Source: Planctomycetota bacterium (GTDB lineage Bacteria; Planctomycetota; Phycisphaerae; FEN-1346). From it: a stretch of 64,000 bases of DNA. The notes under the pieces were generated by a model that was not told where the DNA came from, did no database searches, and saw only the letters and a program-made list of their open reading frames with translations. Made by a program: the position numbers and the translations under genes. The stretch is taken from NCBI GenBank assembly GCA_030602705.1, contig JAUVZF010000003.1:18875-82874 (forward strand), written 5' to 3'. Shown one piece after another: positions 43,301-49,006 of this stretch; the first letter of the stretch is position 1; every line of letters begins with the position of its first letter.

Positions 43301-45033
43301 AGCGGCATGAGGCGCTCGAGCGTCTCGGGCCGGACAACCATGTCGTCGCGAGCGTCTACGGCGATGGCGCCCACGTCGCGGGCGGCGCCCGAGACGGCGA
43401 ACACCGGAAACTCCATGGCCGTCCTGGTCCACTCGCTGAACCAGGTCTTCGGCACGTGGACGGCCGTGAAGAGCACCTGCCGCTCGGCCCCTGCGGGCAC
43501 GCCTTTGGCCAGGCGGACGCGGACGCGTCCGGCCTCGCCGGGCTTGCCGTACCGCTCGAACGTCACGCCGCCGCCGTCGGCCGTGACGCTGGTCACGTCC
43601 CATCCGGCGGGGACGGAGAAATCGAAGGCGAAGCGTTTCTCTTGCTCCGGCACCAGGGCGAACCCGCCGCGCACCGTCAGGCCGCCGTCCTCGAGGATCG
43701 CCAGCAGGTTGGTCGTCACGCGCAGTCGCGCGGGCGGTTTGACGAACCGTGCCGTCAGTCCGAACGCCGCTTGCGGCGCGTAATACGCCACGACGGGGCG
43801 GATCTTTGCCGCCCCCGGCCGGGCCTCCAGCACCGTGGCCGGCAGCGCCTTCGTCAGGACTGCCGTGTCGATGGCGATGAGGCCCTCGGGCGAGATGGCC
43901 TCGGCCTTCAGGCGGTCCTCGACCGCCAGGCCGACGACGGCCACGTGGCCGACGACGTCGAGCGGTTCGAGTTTCGCGAGCGCCCACCCTCCGAGGTCCG
44001 GCCTCATCCGCACGGCCGACAGGTTCAGGACGACCGTCTCGGTCGTCTCGTCGCGAAGGTGGACGTCGAGGATGCGGCGGCCGGATTCGGTCACGATGGC
44101 CCAGCGCGCCAGGTTCGGCGACCGGACGTCGGTTACCTCGAACCCCGCCGGGACGGCGAACCGGAACCCCTTCACGGCCCGGTGCAGGACGGCCATCGAG
44201 ACGGTGGCGTGCAGCCGCTCGTAGGCCTGCGTCACCTCGTCCAGAAAGACCGACCGGGCGACGACGATGCGGTCCTTTCGCAGGAGGCGGCTGTTGAGCG
44301 TCATGACGAGCGAGACGTCGCCTCGCTGCGGCAGGATTTCAATGCGCGTGACCTCGGCCGCCTCGTCGAAGACGCGCTCCACGACCGGCGCGCCGGACTT
44401 GACCTCGACGTCGCCCGGGATGGTCAGCCGCATGCGTGTGGGCGCGGGGGTCGGCAGGCGGAAGTTCAGAATCTGCCTGGCGGCGGTGGTCTGAAGCGGG
44501 GCCACGACGTCGAGAACGAGTTTGTGCTCGCCCTTGCCCTCGACGAACAGTGTGAGCCGCCCGTCGTCCGAGAGGCCGAGCGGGGTGTCACGGGCGTCGA
44601 GGCTCGCGCCGCGCAGGCCCACGCCTCCGATGTCGAGGCCGACCGCGTGCAGACCGTCTTCCAGGACACTGACGGTGAGCGTGCCGGTGATCTCGGCCCG
44701 CTCGTCGCCGATCTTGGCCTGGTAGTCTGCCGAGATGAGAAGTGCCTGGCGCGGAGCGCGGGCCTCGGCCTCCTTCTTCGCCTTTTCGAGCAGCGCTTGG
44801 TATTCTTTGCGCGACAGGAGCACGCGGTTCGGATCGCCTTCGAGCAGGACGCTGAGGTCCTCGAACGGGACGAGCAGTTCGCGGACGGTTTTCTCGGATT
44901 TCGGATTTCGGATTTCAGATCTGAGATTTGAGATTTGAGATTGCAGATTGGCCGGCGGCGGCTTGCTGACGGCCGCGGCGGGCACCGTCAGGGCTGCCAG
45001 GACCAGCAGCAGGATGGGGATGGTGTTACGCAT
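37348..45033 (-). CDS. Giant two-module exported membrane protein (2561 aa), fusion of two paralogous units
   Basis: No named family recognised. Signal peptide MRNTIPILLLVLAALTVPAAA. Module B (1-1211) is a very large beta-rich part, an acidic then Lys/Pro/Ala-rich linker (~1035-1100) and three membrane helices from residue ~1118. Module C starts at ~1212 with a second signal-like segment MVLAIAAGVLLAGGASAVA, another beta-rich part, a Gln/Arg-rich coiled region (~2200-2400), then three C-terminal helices. Both open with a (I/L)VP(Y/F) motif and end with G-x4-F before the helices, like the neighbouring gene. Repeats of the form Y-x-x-x-P-x3-L...VP-x-x-x-x-V are scattered through it. ATG 45033 has GGAAGGGGG upstream and overlaps the stop of the partner gene by 8 bp. 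An internal start at 41400 is possible. Confidence 0.7.
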   Translation of the reverse strand: MRNTIPILLLVLAALTVPAAAVSKPPPANLQSQISNLRSEIRNPKSEKTVRELLVPFEDLSVLLEGDPNRVLLSRKEYQALLEKAKKEAEARAPRQALLISADYQAKIGDERAEITGTLTVSVLEDGLHAVGLDIGGVGLRGASLDARDTPLGLSDDGRLTLFVEGKGEHKLVLDVVAPLQTTAARQILNFRLPTPAPTRMRLTIPGDVEVKSGAPVVERVFDEAAEVTRIEILPQRGDVSLVMTLNSRLLRKDRIVVARSVFLDEVTQAYERLHATVSMAVLHRAVKGFRFAVPAGFEVTDVRSPNLARWAIVTESGRRILDVHLRDETTETVVLNLSAVRMRPDLGGWALAKLEPLDVVGHVAVVGLAVEDRLKAEAISPEGLIAIDTAVLTKALPATVLEARPGAAKIRPVVAYYAPQAAFGLTARFVKPPARLRVTTNLLAILEDGGLTVRGGFALVPEQEKRFAFDFSVPAGWDVTSVTADGGGVTFERYGKPGEAGRVRVRLAKGVPAGAERQVLFTAVHVPKTWFSEWTRTAMEFPVFAVSGAARDVGAIAVDARDDMVVRPETLERLMPLDENEKTRYGLQGVGAALAYRYDAQPYRARLTVERTLPRITAQTFSFFRVERGRVAAHYEIVYDVTQARTRRLMLLLPEDTPTALSIRGLGGVALKEYTSELVGEKASRRRRWTAILAERRSGTVRLAVDFQQRLGELEPEDLALPIVEADGVAYQSGLVAVEGSPELDVVVKTGARKVDIGELVDAEYQPGRRLLGAYGFVGDTAPVAVSVARHPTLGLPPAIIQRAELATVLSADGLAQTSARFLLRTKALFLEVRLPEDSTLWSAALDGEPIKPQREAESMLLNLPAAAAGAVRDLRIVYETPVAGMGFWKGLDVPAPRLFLHAESTAEGKEVPVADLEWQLFMPSGYRVVRAEGSVVTGQVTAPPLAVASVAGAFYAGSGGVDFDHGALGLVLMGFGGCAMEEMAVGRWDQARDSADATQDDYFGDESEEGAAKTREDLKIAAEAPAGAKPAEKPPSVATATEAKPARPKLTPPALPKKPVTPAKKEDAKKKLKRAWALEGVASLKIDLVTTGEAVTFQSLGTEPRLALTVVDAGRMDSLAWALALAVVVVGLALTARPAAAKAAYVVGVGLVATLIPVITGRIELAMLVNGAFYAACLLILYYLVAGCVRWFVGKARGTFAPPATAAAGMVLAIAAGVLLAGGASAVADEKGAPYVIQVVPPPKPVKVPADAIIVPYDPGSKTGIQDADRLLVPYARYVELWNQAYPDKPIGEKKPPAPYALAGAALAATLKGEEFLLVEGYIDIEVYTDSYAVVPLPLEGGVLAKADLDGAPARLSVAEAAPPPNRKKSSKALPKSFVVLYVSGKGRHRLDLAVRMRLHRRGGWRVVEGRLPVAPATALALTVPDAGTEVRLGGVPDRASYDTKAAGQTIETALGAGGSVSIQWRPKVSEGQLDRTLTAASKAVLDVQEDSLRLVWSLHLEFRHGERDFFTLEVPNGYTVEKVEGTNVRGWETKQAGDRQEVTVTLLKPAKGSEDFTITIWRQADAGSSPVAGGEFDAPVVAVTGALRHTGQLVIRRSPLLDLRTVATSGVRRDDLPPEPKRTGPGGEAVESPLGIRPQEAYRFVATPFSVRLAAAPAVAKKSATVQMIVRVAQRERSMEARVTLTVRNRPLYWARFVVPADLKVDRVLAPGMFEWALTDEAGRKVLTVYLASGVQGACPILLRGKLGEDRETLETAVPHLEVLDVDRQQGDIVIQVDPAFEVRTEALENIERVLLRRAGGWLSSDQKALAALALHYTRPDYAGRLVLTAKKPDVTCFTVTNARVTDRSIDETILVSWTIRGAGIRDVSLVLPAWMKDARISVPLLRQKTITPVADDAASVRVHLELQDEVMGELRVLIENDRLLAGGTHDAPIPRVETGRTDRRYVALESAGRDEVIVDQEKTQGLDPLSRQQKEWAAVARMLRGGMTQAFIVSPGAEAPRLAFSTKERETVETVEAKIGLAQTVLVFDSSGAYRAQQTYRIDNRTEQFLEIELPEGAALWTAVVAGQPVKPTLMDDARKVRIPIVKTAEGDLDYAVILKYGGSIDDLGALRVSVAFPLIRPVNINAELSQVQVYLPETHAWFWFRGTMSRVTEEGTLQAGVLAYRNKLAGRLMQTLRSDNPFAQTRAKTNLFKIFRDIKTHKQSLGQKYYGNVTLQSELSNAAVVLKNVDKEIQAQEQARQVDADFNNDLIRQAYEKQDNRRARNLVQDLGSNWKAPPQTGARPAGQFDFNDAWLAETRLVNKEAEARQKKGAARFQVGGQKVASAQQQDPGHASQAAGQMFQMFADKDMADRKGVQQSARQQQRRLSQTEVVERYQQKLAQRAEIDKRVTRAGKTLTITGTGVGLREVGGFEGHGISGRGFFGVAEAPAETADLPTGMASLDVELPRRGTLFQFTSPLDKKIEITAWSASRPLIEGLERVAGVVVLVVVIVLVRRWLRGREIGLKTQGTISTVLIILGVVGIALGIFPVAGLLALAVGVGMKTKLFFARRRSAAV
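44895..44950. repeat. Simple GAGATTT/GGATTTC repeat inside the coding region
   Basis: Tandem imperfect heptamers (GATTTCG, GATTTGA) just after the signal peptide of the giant protein. They translate in frame as LQSQISNLRSEIRNPKSE. The word style matches the intergenic repeat at 1203-1239. Confidence 0.65.
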
Positions 45034-48000
45034 CGTCGTCACCCCCTTCCTTGTCGTCGTCATTGTCTTGTGGCGGCGGCCGGCCTTCCTCGGCGGGTTG
45101 CGCTACGTTCTCGGCCGGAGGTTTGGCCGGCGTCGCTTTGGCCGCCGGCGTGCCCGCTTGCTGTGCAGCGGCCATGGCCCTGGCGAGCGCCGCCTCGCGT
45201 GCCGCCCGGCGGGCCTTCTTGCGCTGGCCGATGCGCGGATCGCGCGGGCGGGTCCACAGCAGGTACCACAGGAGCCAGATGACCGCCACGATGGAGACTG
45301 CGGCGGCCATCACGCCGTCGGCCACCTGCGGCGCAAACGTCGGCGCGAACACGCCCAGCAAGACCATCAGAGCGATGAAGGCGCCCACGGCGATGCACCG
45401 CGTCGTCCACGGCGTCAGCAGGAGCGCCACGCCGACAGCCAGGATGACGACAAAGACCGCGATGGCCAGGTACGTGCTGTCCCACGCCGCGAGGTGCAGG
45501 CTGCCCTCGGGCGGTTCCTGTGGCCGCAGCGTCGAGAACAGGTACGGCCGGCCGTCGGTCTGAAAACTCCCTTCGGCGCCGCCTTCGGTCTTCAGGCCCT
45601 CGCGGACCCAGTTGATGAGCGACGTATCGCGGCGGCCCGCCACCGGCAGCCACGTCAAGTCGCCGCCGCGGAAGTCCCAGACGTTCTCGTCGGTCCACGG
45701 ACCGGTGTAGCCGAGGTAGTCCCACTCGCTGGGCAGCCACGCCGCAACGTACACCTTCTGGACGGCGGGCTCTTCCGGAAAGACCGGGCAGTCGAGTGTC
45801 AGACCGGCGCCCTTGACGGTGTACCGCAGTTCCAGCAGGAACGGTTTCTCGGGCGTCAGCGAGACGAGCGGCACGAAGAACGTGGTGCGGTCGCCGCTGT
45901 GTTCCAGCGACACGGGGCGGCCGTTGATTCGCAGCGGGTCACGGTCAAACTCGTGGAAATCGGCCGGCAGCCTCACCCGAAGCCGCTGCCGCGCGCTCCG
46001 GGCGCGGTATAGGGCCTGGACGCTGATGAGGTCGCTGCGCGTCACGACCATCCGGACGAGCGCCCGTTCGATGGCGGTGTGCTTGATGTCCTCGAGTTTG
46101 TACATCGTGGCGACGACCGTAAGGGCCCAGTCCTCGTGGAACTCGAAGGCCCGGGCCGCGGCCTTGACGGCCGCGCCGGGCATCAGGTCGTGCTGGGGGT
46201 CAATGGGCCTGAGGCCCTTGACCTTGTCCTCGCCCTCTGCCCGTTGTACGTCGATGGTCTCGGCCTTCGCCAGGACGATCTGTCCCCATGCCCGGTCGAT
46301 GCCGCGCGGGATGAGCCGCGGGATCTCGAGGTTCACGCTCTTGCCGACGTCGAGTTTCTCGATCTTCTTCTCCCACGTCAGCGTCACCCTGACCGAGCCC
46401 ATGAACTCCGCATCGCCGGTCAACTGCCAGGCGACGTAGCCGTCGGCGAGATCGTCGGGCTTCTCGGCGACGGTTTCGTGGCGGATGGTCAGGGGCGTGA
46501 CGCGGATGTCGCCGGCCAGGTCCTGCGGCACGTCCAGCCGCAGGTTCTTCACGCCGCTGTAGAGCACGTCGTAGAAGAAGGCGGCCGAGTACTTGACGAC
46601 CCCCGAATCGATCCGCGCTACCAGCAGTTGCCGCACGGTGACGTGAGGCTTGCGGCGTTCGGCGGCCAGGGCCAACGAGGCCGGCTCCTCGGTGTAGGCG
46701 AACGCCAGGACGGGCCGCTCGCCGCCGCGCTGCGTCCGCCGCATGTCTTTGGTCGCTTCCTGGAACGTAACGGTCCGCAGGCCCGTCGGCTTGTCGGGGT
46801 TGACGCGAAGGCTCTCCGGCGCATAGACGACCAGGCGCCCGGTCTCGCGCTGGACGCTGTCGGGCGCCACTCGCGGGATGGCCAGCGGGATGTCGGCCGC
46901 CTTGCCGGTGGGGGCCAGGAGGTCCGGCTCGTGCAGCGTCTTGTGGAGCCCGACGGCGAGCGCCACTTTGCCCATGGCTTTGCGCGACAGGTTCACCACG
47001 AGGCGCGTCTTGTTCGGGCCCTCCAGGTGATGGGCCTCGACCTGGGCGGGCCGAACGGCCTTGCCCACCGCCACGCCGCGCACGCTGCGGACGTCGTACC
47101 CTTCAGGCACGTCGATCTCGAAACGAAAGACGCCGGCCCTCTCGACCGTGTAGACGGTCAGCAAATCCACCGTCAGCGCCTCGGTGCCGAGGTGGGCCTC
47201 GACGAGCGAGTCTGCGAGGATGCGCGGCTGGACCTTCTCGACGCCCAGGGTCAGGTCGAACGGCAGGGCGGCGTAGCGGTAGGAGAAATCCCACTTGCCC
47301 TTGGCGAGCGTCTTGGGCAGTTCGGCCGCATCGAGTTGCAGGAGGCCGGCGTGGGCGACGGCCTCGGCCCGCAGGCCGGAGGCCACCTTGACGACGACCA
47401 CTCCCTGCTGGCGTCCCACGCCGAGGGCCTTGATGACGGGCACTTTGACCTGGGGGGGCTGCTCGGCGCTGAACTTCTCGAGTTCGAGCGTCAGGTTCTG
47501 CGTCTTCTTGGCGGGCTCGAACAGTTGGACGGTGATCTTCTGGACGCCTCCGGCGGCGGCCACCGACCACTCGCGGACGTTCGGATCGAAGACGCCGGCC
47601 ACCTTCTGGTTGGCGGGGACCTCGACCTGGAGGCTCGCGAGTTCCGCCCGGCTGATCTCGTAGGCCAGCGTTGCCCGGGTCCGCATGACGCCTTCTTCGA
47701 TGGTCGTCTGCTGCTCGATCTGGACGCTCGCGAGCGCCGCGAGGCCTTTGGCGCCCTCGGCCTTGGGCGTCCAGTCGATGCGGACGGTGGGCGCAGCGCC
47801 GACGAACGCCAGGACGATGGTCTCCTTGGCGGCGGCGCCGGCAGCGGGCGGGACCTCGGTGGCTGCCAGGAGCGGATGGATGTTCACCTTGACGCCCGAC
47901 TCGGGGATGCGGACCTCCCACTTGCTGACGGGTGCCTGCGGACTCTCGAACGAGACGCTGTTCTGGCCCGGCGCCTTCGAGTAGGCCTTGGCGAAGCCGA

Positions 48001-48535
48001 GGCTCAGGGTAAACTGCTGCGGGTCTTTGCCCTTCTTCTCGACCAGGAGTTTGTAACCGGCCTTGGCGTCGGAGACGATGCGCGCGGGCTCGGCGCCGAG
48101 CGTCGCCTTCGTCAGGGCGACGTCGCGCAGGCGGAGCAGGACCTCGTTCCAGCCCTGCTTGAGGACCTCAAACTTGATTGTGGCCTCGACCGTGACGACG
48201 TCCTTCGAGACGGTGACCACGCCGGAGACCTCGGTGATGAGGGCGTCGATGGGTGGCTTGGCCTCGGGCGGCGGTGCGGTCTTGTCGCGTGCGGCCTTCC
48301 AGAGTTCCTGGAACTTTTCGTAGGGCAGGAAGACGCCGCGGCCCTGTTTCTCGAAGACGTCGCGGAGTTTCTCATAGGGGATGTAGATGCTCTGTTCGCG
48401 GACGGCCTTCGCCTCCTCGGCGGAGAGAGGCTTCGCGGCCGGTTCCGCCGGCGCCGCGTGCACCGCCTCCACCATCGGCAGGAAGACGGCCATCGTCAAA
48501 ACCACAACCATCGGCCAGATTCGAGACGTTCGCAT
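45026..48535 (-). CDS. Large one-module exported membrane protein (1169 aa), paralogue of the giant protein
   Basis: No named family recognised. Signal peptide MRTSRIWPMVVVLTMAVFLPMVEA, then two short motifs IYIPYEKLRDVFE and VFLPYEKFQELWKAA, a large beta-rich region to about residue 1000, three membrane helices (about 1010-1110) and an Arg/Ala-rich then strongly acidic tail ending NDDDKEGGDDDA, probably cytoplasmic. At least two internal repeats, YAALPFDLTLGVEKVQPRI and YTEEPASLALAAERRKPHV, each followed by a strand-rich stretch and VPE/VPQ. ATG 48535 is favoured over 48541 by GAGGG spacing. First gene of a probable two- or three-gene operon; likely works with the next protein in the envelope. 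Confidence 0.7.
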   Translation of the reverse strand: MRTSRIWPMVVVLTMAVFLPMVEAVHAAPAEPAAKPLSAEEAKAVREQSIYIPYEKLRDVFEKQGRGVFLPYEKFQELWKAARDKTAPPPEAKPPIDALITEVSGVVTVSKDVVTVEATIKFEVLKQGWNEVLLRLRDVALTKATLGAEPARIVSDAKAGYKLLVEKKGKDPQQFTLSLGFAKAYSKAPGQNSVSFESPQAPVSKWEVRIPESGVKVNIHPLLAATEVPPAAGAAAKETIVLAFVGAAPTVRIDWTPKAEGAKGLAALASVQIEQQTTIEEGVMRTRATLAYEISRAELASLQVEVPANQKVAGVFDPNVREWSVAAAGGVQKITVQLFEPAKKTQNLTLELEKFSAEQPPQVKVPVIKALGVGRQQGVVVVKVASGLRAEAVAHAGLLQLDAAELPKTLAKGKWDFSYRYAALPFDLTLGVEKVQPRILADSLVEAHLGTEALTVDLLTVYTVERAGVFRFEIDVPEGYDVRSVRGVAVGKAVRPAQVEAHHLEGPNKTRLVVNLSRKAMGKVALAVGLHKTLHEPDLLAPTGKAADIPLAIPRVAPDSVQRETGRLVVYAPESLRVNPDKPTGLRTVTFQEATKDMRRTQRGGERPVLAFAYTEEPASLALAAERRKPHVTVRQLLVARIDSGVVKYSAAFFYDVLYSGVKNLRLDVPQDLAGDIRVTPLTIRHETVAEKPDDLADGYVAWQLTGDAEFMGSVRVTLTWEKKIEKLDVGKSVNLEIPRLIPRGIDRAWGQIVLAKAETIDVQRAEGEDKVKGLRPIDPQHDLMPGAAVKAAARAFEFHEDWALTVVATMYKLEDIKHTAIERALVRMVVTRSDLISVQALYRARSARQRLRVRLPADFHEFDRDPLRINGRPVSLEHSGDRTTFFVPLVSLTPEKPFLLELRYTVKGAGLTLDCPVFPEEPAVQKVYVAAWLPSEWDYLGYTGPWTDENVWDFRGGDLTWLPVAGRRDTSLINWVREGLKTEGGAEGSFQTDGRPYLFSTLRPQEPPEGSLHLAAWDSTYLAIAVFVVILAVGVALLLTPWTTRCIAVGAFIALMVLLGVFAPTFAPQVADGVMAAAVSIVAVIWLLWYLLWTRPRDPRIGQRKKARRAAREAALARAMAAAQQAGTPAAKATPAKPPAENVAQPAEEGRPPPQDNDDDKEGGDDDA

Positions 48536-49006
48536 GGTCATGCCCTCGGTAATGGGTCCCTAGAGTGCTTCGGTATCGGACGTGCGCCCTCGCCGCCGGC
48601 GCGGCGAAGACGCGCATGCGCTTTCCTGAATAGACGCACCTTGCCACATGGGGTTCCGCGCATTTTCCGGCCTCCCTATGGCGCTCGCCGGCGAAAAGCC
48701 CGCTGCCGGCGAGGCGCGGACGGTCTGGCACACTGTCTCTCTCGTCCTGTTGTACACCAATCGTTGACTCGACGGTGTAAACGGTTTGTAACTTACGGGA
48801 CGATGGTGATGTGCGCTAAGCCCTCGACCTTCAGAATCAGATTGCCGGCCGGGAGGTACTCGTGGGGCTCGGACACCGCCACGTCCTTGCCGCACGGCGA
48901 CCCGCCACTTCGCCGCTCCGCCGCCACGGGTTCCTTGCGTCGAGCCGGATGGTACGGTAGCCTGTGGCGTATGGCACACGGGCGCCAACACCCGGAAACG
49001 AGATGC
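48536..49006. other. Divergent intergenic region, 471 bp
   Basis: Separates the giant envelope operon (minus) from the sialic acid genes (plus). It holds a strong stem CTCGCCGGC/GCCGGCGAG (48684-48712), transcribed as leader or as promoter-region DNA, and the promoter candidate at 48753-48792. No gene is recognised; ORFs here are in-frame extensions of neighbours. Confidence 0.5.
48753..48792 (+). promoter_or_regulatory. Candidate promoter with flanking dyad for the sialate genes
   Basis: TTGACT (48764-48769), 17-bp spacer, TGTAAC (48787-48792). The -35 box sits in the centre of an inverted repeat TACACC-N15-GGTGTA (48753-48779), a plausible operator. It implies a leader of about 200 bases. 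Confidence 0.4.

Noticed and set aside
39745-44931. 1728-aa plus-strand ORF
   Set aside because: Complete antisense shadow of the 2561-residue protein; His/Arg/Asp-rich composition and no domain.
46079-49006. 5' two-fifths or so of a 1894-aa plus-strand ORF
   Set aside because: It is antisense to the giant envelope gene and only the part after ~49007 has a signal peptide and real domains. Codon bias in GC-rich DNA keeps the antisense frame open.
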